A DNA stretch of 40,979 bases, from contig JAIBAC010000008.1 of NCBI GenBank assembly GCA_019695375.1, forward strand, positions 1-40,979. The letters run 5' to 3'. The notes under the pieces were generated by a model. That model saw nothing but the letters and a program-made list of their open reading frames with translations. It ran no database searches and was not told where the DNA came from. The translations under genes were made by a program, and so were the position numbers. Below are positions 15,942 through 22,885 of the stretch, piece after piece. The DNA comes from Acidimicrobiia bacterium (lineage in GTDB: Bacteria > Actinomycetota > Acidimicrobiia > UBA2766). Within the stretch, counting starts at the first letter, position 1, and every line of letters begins with the position of its first letter.

Positions 15942-16934
15942 TCAGCCGCGCTCGACGAGCTCGGCGAGGCGGCTCAGGACCGGGAACGGGCGATCCTTGG
16001 CCATCGCGGTCAGTGCGCTCTGCATGCGCTCCGTGACGTCGTCGTAGCAGGCCTGGAGGATCTCGGGGTCGTCCGCCGCGGCGGGATCGATGTGGGAGAG
16101 GTCGATCGGGTCGAGCACCTGGAGGGTTATCTTCGCCGGTATCGGCACCGCGGGCAGGAAGCCCGGCATCACGCCGAGAGGCCCGCCGAGTGCGAACGGC
16201 AGGATCTTGACGCGGACGCGGTCGAGGCGGAGGCGCCGCGCGAGCCCCTCGCCGCGTGCGACGACGACCATCGTCTCGTGGCCGCCGTGGCCGACGACGG
16301 GAACGATCGGGACGCCCGTGCGGATCGCGAGCTTCACGAAGCCCTTGCGGCCGTCGAAGTCGATGTGGTTGCGGTGCCAGAACGGCCGGAACACCTCGTG
16401 GTCGCCGCCGGGGTAGACGACGACGGAAGCTCCCGACTCGAGCGCGCGCTCGGCCGTGTCGTGGCCGGCGGGCACCCCGCCGATCTTGCGCACGAGGTCG
16501 CCCATGCCCGGGATCGCGAGGAGGAGGTCGAACGCGAGGAGTGCGAGCGGGTGTTCGAACCCGCGGGTCTCGTACCACTTGGACAGGAGCGCACAGGTGT
16601 CGGGGCTGAGCTGGCCGCCCGAGTGGTTGCCGACGAAGAGGACCGGCCTGTCCGTCGGGACCTTCTCCCACCCGACCACCTCGGATGCGAAATACCTGTT
16701 GAAGCGGTCCATGATCCGCAGTGTGCGGGCGACGTAGTCGGGGTCCCAGCGCGAGGTCGGATCAGCAGCAGCGCGGTCCACGTGGACCCCGATGCGGTCG
16801 ATGAGGTCACCGCTCGAGCGTTCGCGGCGTCGCGCTCCGGCCGCGACGGTATCGCGGTTGCCGGCCACGTCGGGCTTGCTGCCCGGCCGGCTCGGCCTGC
16901 GATGGTTGCGGGATCGCGTCGTCGTCGAGGTCAT
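15942..16934 (-). CDS. lysophospholipid acyltransferase-like protein (LPLAT/DAGAT superfamily)
   Basis: A 330-residue protein. After a basic, disordered N terminus (to about 50), the acyltransferase domain shows VLFVGNHSGGQLSPD as the block with the catalytic His, GGVPAGHDTAERALESGASVVVYPGGDHEVFRPF and GFVKLAIRTGVPIVPVVGHGGHET. NHSGG and YPGGxxE are typical of the DAGAT-like branch rather than of PlsC itself. It would move an acyl chain from acyl-CoA to a glycerolipid or similar acceptor at the membrane. ATG 16934 has a good GGAGA site; an upstream GTG (16985) would extend it by 17 residues and start a few bases from the -10-like TAGAGT (17002-16997). It is the first gene of the fadE30-ipdF unit, behind the KstR-like site. 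Confidence 0.82.
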   Translation of the reverse strand: MTSTTTRSRNHRRPSRPGSKPDVAGNRDTVAAGARRRERSSGDLIDRIGVHVDRAAADPTSRWDPDYVARTLRIMDRFNRYFASEVVGWEKVPTDRPVLFVGNHSGGQLSPDTCALLSKWYETRGFEHPLALLAFDLLLAIPGMGDLVRKIGGVPAGHDTAERALESGASVVVYPGGDHEVFRPFWHRNHIDFDGRKGFVKLAIRTGVPIVPVVGHGGHETMVVVARGEGLARRLRLDRVRVKILPFALGGPLGVMPGFLPAVPIPAKITLQVLDPIDLSHIDPAAADDPEILQACYDDVTERMQSALTAMAKDRPFPVLSRLAELVERG

Positions 16935-17007
16935 GGTGTCTCCAGTCCGGCTGCCCTGCCGACTGATGCGGCTCGGGCGCCTCACGGGGTCTCCCTACTC
17001 TACGTGA

Positions 17008-17027
17008 AATTAGAACGTGTTTCAATT
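17008..17027. promoter_or_regulatory. KstR-like operator between divergent genes
   Basis: The 20-base stretch AATTAGAACGTGTTTCAATT is an interrupted palindrome of the form AATT-nn-AAC-nn-GTT-nn-AATT. Its centre (17011-17024) fits exactly the published KstR consensus TnnAACnnGTTnnA of mycobacterial cholesterol genes. It covers the region upstream of a -10-like TAGCCT for the FAD oxidase gene and of TAGAGT for the acyltransferase-fadE30-ipdF unit, so a bound repressor would act on both. Confidence 0.7.
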
Positions 17028-17039
17028 CTCTCGGGCATC

Positions 17040-17045
17040 TAGCCT
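17040..17045 (+). promoter_or_regulatory. -10-like hexamer TAGCCT for a leaderless FAD oxidase transcript
   Basis: TAGCCT fits TANNNT; six bases separate it from ATG 17052 and no ribosome site is present. Transcription would start on the A of the start codon. The KstR-like site ends 12 bases upstream. Confidence 0.55.
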
Positions 17046-17051
17046 CCGAAC

Positions 17052-18413
17052 ATGCCCCGCGACCTCGTCGATTCGCTGCGGCGCGTGCTCGGCTCCGAGC
17101 ACGTCCTCGTCGACACAGACCTGCGAGCCGGCTACGAGATGGACTGGACGGGCAGATGGGACGCGACCGGGTTCGCGGCGGCTGTGGTGCGGCCGGCGTC
17201 GACGGCGGAGGTCGCGTCCGTCCTCGCTGCTTGCGATGCAGCCGGCGCCGCGGTGGTGACACAGGGCGGCAACACCGGCCTCGTCGGCGGGTCGGTCCCG
17301 CGCCGCGGCCTCACGCGGCCACAGGTGGTGCTCAGCACCCAGAGGCTCCGCGCCATCGGGGCGGTGGACGAGGCATCCGCGACGCTCACGTGCGGCGCCG
17401 GCACGCTGCTCGTGGACGCGCAGGACGCCGCCCGCGACGCGGGCTTCGAGCTCGGCATCGATCTCGGCGCCCGTGCGTCCGCGACGATCGGGGGGATGGT
17501 CGCCACGAACGCCGGCGGTGTGCACGTGCTCGCCAACGGCCCCATGGCATCACAGGTGGTGCGTGCCGAGGCGGTGCTCGCCGACGGGTCCGTCGTGGGA
17601 AAGGCCACCGGCCCGATCAAGGACAACTCCGGTTACCGGTGGGGCGCGATCCTGTGCGGCACGGAGGGAACCCTGGCCGTCGTGACCGCCGTGCAGCTGC
17701 GGCTCCTCGCACCTGCACCGGAGTCCTCACGCCGTGCAGCCGTCTACGGCGTCGACGACTTCGCGTCAGCCACAGACCTGTGCGGCCGCGCACGCAAGCT
17801 GGCTTCTGTGCGCGCGGTCGAGGCCTTCGACGCAGCCGCGCTCGCCCTCGTGTGCGCCCACCTCGCGCTGCCGGCACCGCTGCAACGGCCCTGTGACGTG
17901 CACGTGCTCGTCGAAGGCGACGAAGCCGACCTCGCGCTCCTCGCCGCCGCTCCGTACGTGCGCGACACAGCGGTCGGCACCGACGCGGAGGCCACGGCGC
18001 GGCTGTGGCGATACCGTGAGGCCGTGCCGGAGGCGATCGCAGCGCACGGCACGCCGCACAAGCTCGACGTCGCCCTGCCGGCAGCGGCGGTCGCCGAGTT
18101 CGCGGCAGCCGTCGCCGGAGTCGCCCCCGATGTCGTCCTCTTCGGCCACCTCGGTGACGGGAACCTCCACGTGAACCTGCTGGGCCTGTCGCCCGCGGAC
18201 GACGCCGTCGACTCTGGCGTCTACGAGCTCACCGCGAGGCTGGGTGGGAGCATCAGCGCCGAACACGGGATCGGCGTCGCCAAGGCCGCCCACCTCCACC
18301 TCGCACGAGGGGCCGACGACATCGCGGCGATGGTGCGTGTCAAGGCCGCCCTCGACCCCCGCGCCACGCTCAACCCCGGCGTGATCCTCGCTGGCTACGC
18401 TGCGTCGGCGTGA
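17052..18413 (+). CDS. FAD-linked oxidase, GlcD/D-2-hydroxyglutarate dehydrogenase family
   Basis: A 453-residue flavoprotein of the vanillyl-alcohol oxidase superfamily. The FAD-binding half has VVTQGGNTGLVGGS (68-81), GARASATIGGMVATNAGG (139-156) and GTEGTLAVVT (203-212); the C-terminal cap has VVLFGHLGDGNLHVNL and GGSISAEHGIGVAKAAHLHLARG, the metal and substrate signatures of D-2-hydroxyglutarate/D-lactate dehydrogenases. It oxidises an alpha-hydroxy acid; the substrate is open. Position behind a KstR-like operator suggests a link to steroid or fatty-acid use, by inference. Its stop overlaps the next start (GTGA). Confidence 0.88.
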   Translation: MPRDLVDSLRRVLGSEHVLVDTDLRAGYEMDWTGRWDATGFAAAVVRPASTAEVASVLAACDAAGAAVVTQGGNTGLVGGSVPRRGLTRPQVVLSTQRLRAIGAVDEASATLTCGAGTLLVDAQDAARDAGFELGIDLGARASATIGGMVATNAGGVHVLANGPMASQVVRAEAVLADGSVVGKATGPIKDNSGYRWGAILCGTEGTLAVVTAVQLRLLAPAPESSRRAAVYGVDDFASATDLCGRARKLASVRAVEAFDAAALALVCAHLALPAPLQRPCDVHVLVEGDEADLALLAAAPYVRDTAVGTDAEATARLWRYREAVPEAIAAHGTPHKLDVALPAAAVAEFAAAVAGVAPDVVLFGHLGDGNLHVNLLGLSPADDAVDSGVYELTARLGGSISAEHGIGVAKAAHLHLARGADDIAAMVRVKAALDPRATLNPGVILAGYAASA

Positions 18414-19270
18414 CCGAGACCTTTGCCGAGGTGACCGCGACCAGTCCCGTGGGCGACGTCCCGGGCGCTCACACCTGTGACCTGGCCCGGAGCTGGGACG
18501 GCCCCGGTGTCCCACACGGCGGTGTGCTCGTGGCGGTGGCACTGCGTGCGCTGCGCGCCGAGCTCGACGACCCGAGCTTCGTGCTGCGCTCGGCGACTGC
18601 GACGTTCTGCAGGCGCGTCGGTGCCCACGACCTCGTCGTGGAGGCAGAGGTCCTCAGGCGCGGGAACCTCGTCGCCCAGGTGAGAGGCGACCTGCGCGCA
18701 CGGGCTCATGTCGGAACAGGTGTCGACGTGATCGCCAGCTTCGGCAGGGCGCGCGAGGGGGCGCGGGCCTATCTGGACGCCACGCCGCCCGACGTGGACC
18801 CGCCCGCGGACTGTCCGGCGGAGACGGCGCCGTCGCAGCTGTGGAGCCCGGACGCACCGCCGTCGATCTTCGACCAGTTCGAGACGCGGCGCGCACGGGG
18901 GTGGTACCCGTGGGACCCGCAGTGGCGGCCGGGGCCCGCCAGGTTCGTGCGGTGGATGCGCTACCGCGGCGGCGCCGCGACCGATGCCGGCGACTTCGAC
19001 CCGGTCGCCCTCGTCCCGCCGGCGGACCTGCCCGGACCGGCAGTGTGGACACACCTGGGGCCTGACGCGCCGCTCGTGTTCATGAACTCACTCGAGATGT
19101 CGGTGCGCTTCCTCGAACCGGCCACAGACCCATGGCTCCTGTGCGACTACCGCGCCCGCTACATGGGTGACGGGTTCTGCCTCACCGAGTCCGACGTCTG
19201 GTCGGGCGGGAGGCTCGTCGCGACCTGCGTGCAGTCGATGCTGATGCGGTCAGCACGTGTCAGCCGATGA
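18410..19270 (+). CDS. double-hotdog acyl-CoA thioesterase family protein
   Basis: A 286-residue protein with two hotdog repeats. The first (residues 10-110) has RSWDGPGVPHGGVLVAVALRALR, the helix block of TesB-type enzymes, and the second (about 185-280) has VWTHLGPDAPLVFMNSLEMSVRFLEPA, LLCDYRARYMGDGFCLTESDVWSGGRLVATCVQSMLMR. The family hydrolyses acyl-CoA in the cytosol; some members are binding proteins. The GTG start overlaps the preceding stop and ties it to the FAD oxidase, a pairing that could clear a stalled acyl-CoA, though this is speculation. Its 3' end overlaps the convergent SDR by 11 bases. Confidence 0.8.
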   Translation: MTETFAEVTATSPVGDVPGAHTCDLARSWDGPGVPHGGVLVAVALRALRAELDDPSFVLRSATATFCRRVGAHDLVVEAEVLRRGNLVAQVRGDLRARAHVGTGVDVIASFGRAREGARAYLDATPPDVDPPADCPAETAPSQLWSPDAPPSIFDQFETRRARGWYPWDPQWRPGPARFVRWMRYRGGAATDAGDFDPVALVPPADLPGPAVWTHLGPDAPLVFMNSLEMSVRFLEPATDPWLLCDYRARYMGDGFCLTESDVWSGGRLVATCVQSMLMRSARVSR

Positions 19271-20057
19271 GCCGTGACACCGTTCGGATCGCGCGGGTCT
19301 GCACGCCGCGGGGCACGAACCCGAGCAGCGCCGCGGCGACGCGGTTCGGCAGGCCCGAGACGACCGACGAACGGCCGTCCTTCGTCGCCTGCAGCGCCGC
19401 GGCCGCGACGTCGTCGGCCGACTGCCACAACATCGCCGGCACGTGCGAGGCCGCGTAGCCGGACCGCTCCTGGAACTCGGTACGTGTGAACCCGGGGTGC
19501 AGCGTCGTGATCGTCACGCCTGTGCCGTGCAGCTCGGCCGCCAGCGACTGACCGAGGCTCGACACGAACGCCTTCGTCGCCGAGTACACCGCGGTGCCTG
19601 GTCCGGGGGCGAGGCCCGCGACCGAGGACACGTTCAGGATCGAACCGCTCCCCCGCGGCACCATCGCGCGCACTGCGGCGAGCGTGAGCCGCGCGAGCGC
19701 CGCCACGTTCACGTCGATCTGGGACTGGACGTCATCCGCCGTGAGGTCGGCGTAATCGCCCGCGACGGCGAAACCGGCGTTGTTGACGACGAGGTCGACC
19801 GGCTCACCCGCCTCGCCTATGCGCGCGGCGACCTCTTCGAGACCGAGGCCGTCGCCGAGGTCGGCGGCGAGCACGGTCACCTTGACTGCGTGCGCGGCAG
19901 CGAGCTCGTCGGCGAGCTCGCTCAGGCGCACACGATCGCGGGCGACGATGACGAGGTCGGTCCCCTCGGCCGCGAGTGCGCGGCACATCGACGCGCCGAT
20001 TCCGGCGGAAGCCCCCGTGACGAGCGCCCGCTCCCACGTACGTGACTCTCCGGTCAT
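19260..20057 (-). CDS. short-chain dehydrogenase/reductase, DltE/YqjQ-like
   Basis: A 265-residue SDR of the type with TGASAGIG at residues 14-21, VARDRVRLSELADEL, DLVVNNAGFAVAGDYADL, the catalytic Ser in NVSSVAGL and Tyr/Lys in AVYSATKAFVSSLGQSLAAEL, then TLHPGFTRTEFQ. The C-terminal part (VVSGLPNRVAAALLGFVPRGVQTR) is typical of the group annotated as general SDR with a membrane-seeking tail; substrates include lipids and ketones in different members. ATG 20057 shares one base with the stop of the ABM gene (TGATG), so the two are coupled. Confidence 0.85.
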   Translation of the reverse strand: MTGESRTWERALVTGASAGIGASMCRALAAEGTDLVIVARDRVRLSELADELAAAHAVKVTVLAADLGDGLGLEEVAARIGEAGEPVDLVVNNAGFAVAGDYADLTADDVQSQIDVNVAALARLTLAAVRAMVPRGSGSILNVSSVAGLAPGPGTAVYSATKAFVSSLGQSLAAELHGTGVTITTLHPGFTRTEFQERSGYAASHVPAMLWQSADDVAAAALQATKDGRSSVVSGLPNRVAAALLGFVPRGVQTRAIRTVSRLIG

Positions 20058-20377
20058 CACAGCCTTCCCTTCGTCGCGTCGCCTTTGGGCAGCGGCTCGA
20101 GCACGTGGACGACCGAGCCACCCTCCAGCCACGGGGCGACGGCGGTCATGAAAGCAGCCATGTGCTCGGCCTGGAAATGCGTGTCGAGGGAGACCTGGTC
20201 CTGCCAGTGCTCGATCAGCACGAACCGGGCGGGATCGTCGTGGTGGCGGTGCAGCACGTAGCGGAGGCACCCTGGCTCACGGTGGGTCGCCTCGATGAGC
20301 ACCTCGAGTGCCGCCTCGACGTCGTCCTCGTGACCGGTTGCGGCGTGGATGCTCGCGACGATGGTGATCTCGGACAT
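20057..20377 (-). CDS. ABM-domain (antibiotic biosynthesis monooxygenase-like) protein
   Basis: A 106-residue dimeric alpha/beta-barrel protein. ITIVASIHAATGHEDDVEAALEVLIEATHREPGCLRYVLHR and FVLIEHWQDQVSLDTHFQAEHMAAF match the ABM family, which includes quinol monooxygenases and enzymes without cofactor as well as heme-degrading relatives. The heme-type Asn is not evident. It is the first gene of a two-gene unit with the SDR and begins directly after a -10-like hexamer. Confidence 0.85.
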   Translation of the reverse strand: MSEITIVASIHAATGHEDDVEAALEVLIEATHREPGCLRYVLHRHHDDPARFVLIEHWQDQVSLDTHFQAEHMAAFMTAVAPWLEGGSVVHVLEPLPKGDATKGRL

Positions 20378-20384
20378 GGAGGCG

Positions 20385-20390
20385 AGGTTA
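20385..20390 (-). promoter_or_regulatory. -10-like hexamer TAACCT for a leaderless ABM/SDR transcript
   Basis: On the minus strand TAACCT is followed by seven bases and ATG 20377; no ribosome site lies between. It fits TANNNT. Confidence 0.55.
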
Positions 20391-20433
20391 CGGCGGGCCG
20401 CCGCCAGGCACTAGTGGGGAGCGGGGTCGGCCC

Positions 20434-21219
20434 TCAGCCGTAGAACTCGCCGCCGTTGACATCGAGCGCCTGCCCGGTCACGGCCGACGCGAGGTCCGAC
20501 AGCATGAACACGACGGCACCGGCGCACTCGTCGCCGGTGGGGATGCGGCGCAACGGGATCCGTGCAGCGATCTCGTCGCGCACCGCCTCCGGCGTCGAGC
20601 CGCGTCGCTGAGCCTCCATCTCGCAGTACGCAGCCACGTTCGGCCCCCACATCCAGCCCGGGACGACGGCGTTGACGCGGATCCCCGCCGGCGAGAGCTC
20701 GGTCGCGAGCGAACGGGTCGCGGCCAGGAGCGCGCCCTTGGACGCCGCGTAGCCGCCCTGTCCCGCGAGCCCGGTGCGCGCCGCCATCGACGACACGAGC
20801 ACGATGCTGCCCGTGCCCGTCGCGGCCTCACGCAGATGCCGCGCGACCTCTCGCGTGAGTGCGAGCGTGCCCCACACGTTCACGTCGAATATGCGCCGCC
20901 AGCGGTCGAGATCGGCGTCCACGAACGAGTCGCCGCGGGGACCGCGGAACGCGTTGTTCACGAGGCCGTCGACGCGCCCGAAGCGCTCGACGCTCGCGTC
21001 GACGAGACGGCGGCACGCGTCGGCGTCGGTGACGTCGGTGGGGACCGCATATGCCGTCCCACCCGACTCGGTGATCTCCGCCTCGACACGCGCAAGCGTC
21101 TCTGCCTTGCGCGCCGCGAGCACGATCTCGGCACCCGACGCGGCAGCCGCCAGCGCGACGCTGCGTCCGAGGCCGGGCCCGACACCTGAGACGATCACCA
21201 CACGACCGGCAAGCAACAT
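20434..21219 (-). CDS. short-chain dehydrogenase/reductase
   Basis: A 261-residue SDR: VSGVGPGLGRSVALAAA for the cofactor loop, AARKAETLARVEAEI, GLVNNAFRG (NNAF where most have NNAG), Ser in LVSSMAARTG, Tyr/Lys in GGYAASKGALLAATRS and a C terminus TGQALDVNGGEFYG. VSGVGPGLG is seen in an actinobacterial SDR group near steroid and terpenoid genes, as I recall it; the substrate cannot be told. ATG 21219 is preferred to GTG 21231 because a TACCGT hexamer (21235-21230) would start transcription inside the longer form. Confidence 0.83.
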   Translation of the reverse strand: MLLAGRVVIVSGVGPGLGRSVALAAAASGAEIVLAARKAETLARVEAEITESGGTAYAVPTDVTDADACRRLVDASVERFGRVDGLVNNAFRGPRGDSFVDADLDRWRRIFDVNVWGTLALTREVARHLREAATGTGSIVLVSSMAARTGLAGQGGYAASKGALLAATRSLATELSPAGIRVNAVVPGWMWGPNVAAYCEMEAQRRGSTPEAVRDEIAARIPLRRIPTGDECAGAVVFMLSDLASAVTGQALDVNGGEFYG

Positions 21220-21240
21220 GAGTGCTCGCACGGTAGCCGT

Positions 21241-21960
21241 TCAGGCGTCGTGGACGGCCAGGCGGAGCCGCTTGTTCCCGCGTCCCTTCGACTCGGTCTT
21301 GACCACCTGCACGCGACCGACCTCCGCCGTCGAGCGCACGTGTGTGCCGCCGTCGGCCTGCTTGTCGAGGCCGACGATGTCGACGACCCTGATCTGCCCG
21401 ACGTCTGCCGGGATCAGGTTGACCTTGGTGCGGATCAGGTCGGCGTCGGCGGTGGCCACGTCACGCGGCAGGAACGAGACCTCGACGCGACGGCCGGCAG
21501 CCAGCTCTGCGTTGACCCGCTCCGTCACGACGCCGGCGAAATGCTCGGGCAGCGGATCGAACTCGAAGTCCATCCGCGCCCGCAACGGCTCCATGTTCCC
21601 ACCCGTCACCGGCTTCCCCCACTCGTTCCAGATCACACCGCAGAGCACGTGCAGCATCGTGTGGGTGCGCATCAGCGCATAGCGGCGATCCCAGTCGAGG
21701 ACTCCGTGCACCGTCGTACCGGGGACGAGCTCACCACCGGCGACGTGGTGCCAGACGACAGAACCGTCCTTGCGCACGTCGACGACCTCGAGGCCGCCGA
21801 GGACGCCGGTGTCATGGGGCTGGCCTCCCCCCGTGGGGTAGAAGACGGTGGCGTCGAGCGCGGCCGCTCCGTCCGCCCACGCGAGAACGGTCGCCTCCAT
21901 CTCGCGCTGGTAGGCGTCACGCAGAAAGACGAGATCGGTTGCCGCCGGCGTCTGGGTCAC
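21241..21960 (-). CDS. AlaX-type alanyl-tRNA editing protein
   Basis: A 239-residue free-standing editing domain. ATVFYPTGGGQPHDTG, the zinc motif HTMLH (His100, His104) in RTHTMLHVLCGVIW and QADGGTHVRSTAEVG (His207) are visible. AlaX proteins hydrolyse Ser-tRNA(Ala) or Gly-tRNA(Ala) in trans. In the second zinc motif, usually CxxxH, Asp203 stands in place of Cys; I believe some AlaX subgroups have this, but it matters for metal binding. GTG 21960 with a GGGAG site was chosen; ATG 21987 would overlap the divergent start codon of the next gene. Confidence 0.85.
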   Translation of the reverse strand: MTQTPAATDLVFLRDAYQREMEATVLAWADGAAALDATVFYPTGGGQPHDTGVLGGLEVVDVRKDGSVVWHHVAGGELVPGTTVHGVLDWDRRYALMRTHTMLHVLCGVIWNEWGKPVTGGNMEPLRARMDFEFDPLPEHFAGVVTERVNAELAAGRRVEVSFLPRDVATADADLIRTKVNLIPADVGQIRVVDIVGLDKQADGGTHVRSTAEVGRVQVVKTESKGRGNKRLRLAVHDA

Positions 21961-21971
21961 GGTCGCTCCCG

Positions 21972-21977
21972 TAGCTT
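21972..21977 (+). promoter_or_regulatory. -10-like hexamer TAGCTT for the beta-lactamase-fold gene
   Basis: TAGCTT is followed by eight bases and ATG 21986, without a clear ribosome site; a nearly leaderless start is likely. Confidence 0.4.
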
Positions 21978-21985
21978 CGAGGGTC

Positions 21986-22795
21986 ATGGACGAATCCCGC
22001 CTCGCACAGGTTGGCGCGTGGGACGTGCCCAACGCCTCCGCTGCCGTCGTCGATGCCGGTGGCGTCGTGGCGCTGCACGGCGACCCCGACCGCACGTTCG
22101 CGCTCGCGTCGGTCACCAAGCTGGTCTTCGCAGTCGCGGTCCTCGTCGCGCACGAGGAGCGCAGCCTTCTGCTCGACTCCCCCGCCGGGCCACCGGGATC
22201 GACGGTGCGCCACCTGCTCGCACATGCATCGGGTCTGCCGTTCGAGGGTTCGTCGCCTCTCGGGCCGCCGGGCACCAAGCGCGTGTACTCGAACCGGGGC
22301 TACGAGGTGCTCGGCGAGGCCCTCGCCGCCGCGACCGCGATGACGGTGGCCGAGTACGTTCGCGATGCCGTCACGGCTCCGCTCGGCATGTCGCGCACGA
22401 GTCTGCACGGCTCGCCGGCACACGCGGCGACGTCGTCGGTCGCCGATCTGGCGGCACTCGCGAAGGAGCTCCTCGCTCCGACGACGATCCTGGCACCGGC
22501 GACGGTCGACGCGGCGCGCAGCGTGCAGTTCCCGGGCTTGCGCGGGATCGTGCCCGGCTTCGGGATGCAGGGTTCGAACGACTGGGGCCTGGGACCCGAG
22601 ATCCGCGACGCCAAGAGTCCGCACTGGACCGGGTCGCGCAACTCGCCCGAGACCTTCGGCCACTTCGGCCAGGCCGGCACGTTCGTGTGGATCGACCCCG
22701 TCGCCGGGGTCGGCCTCGTGTGCCTCACCGACCGCGACTTCGACCAGTGGGCGAAGGACGCGTGGCCGCGGCTGTCCGACGCCGTCCTGTCCTGA
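21986..22795 (+). CDS. serine beta-lactamase-fold hydrolase (class C/DD-peptidase-like)
   Basis: A 269-residue protein. SxxK is seen as SVTK (Ser42, Lys45) and the YxN motif as YSN (Tyr101-Asn103); a C-terminal segment GHFGQAGTFVWIDPVAGVGLVCLTDRDF matches the third motif region (HxG). Family members range from DD-peptidases and esterases to beta-lactamases. There is no signal peptide, so it is cytosolic, and a role in resistance is not indicated. At 269 residues it is shorter than most class C-type relatives (330 or more), with a small middle domain. Confidence 0.82.
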   Translation: MDESRLAQVGAWDVPNASAAVVDAGGVVALHGDPDRTFALASVTKLVFAVAVLVAHEERSLLLDSPAGPPGSTVRHLLAHASGLPFEGSSPLGPPGTKRVYSNRGYEVLGEALAAATAMTVAEYVRDAVTAPLGMSRTSLHGSPAHAATSSVADLAALAKELLAPTTILAPATVDAARSVQFPGLRGIVPGFGMQGSNDWGLGPEIRDAKSPHWTGSRNSPETFGHFGQAGTFVWIDPVAGVGLVCLTDRDFDQWAKDAWPRLSDAVLS

Positions 22796-22885
22796 CCGCA
22801 CCGACGCGGGAAACAAGCCGCGGAACATCTGCACCCGTTCATCCCGTCTGAGTGGCATCAGCCACGATGTCGAGGAGCGGTTGCG

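Noticed and set aside
21961-21987. ATG 21987 as AlaX start
   Set aside because: It would overlap the divergent ATG 21986; GTG 21960 has a GGGAG site and gives the usual AlaX N terminus.
21250-22851. 533-codon plus-strand frame across AlaX and the beta-lactamase-fold gene
   Set aside because: It covers two genes with recognisable motifs in other frames and gives an Arg-rich product.
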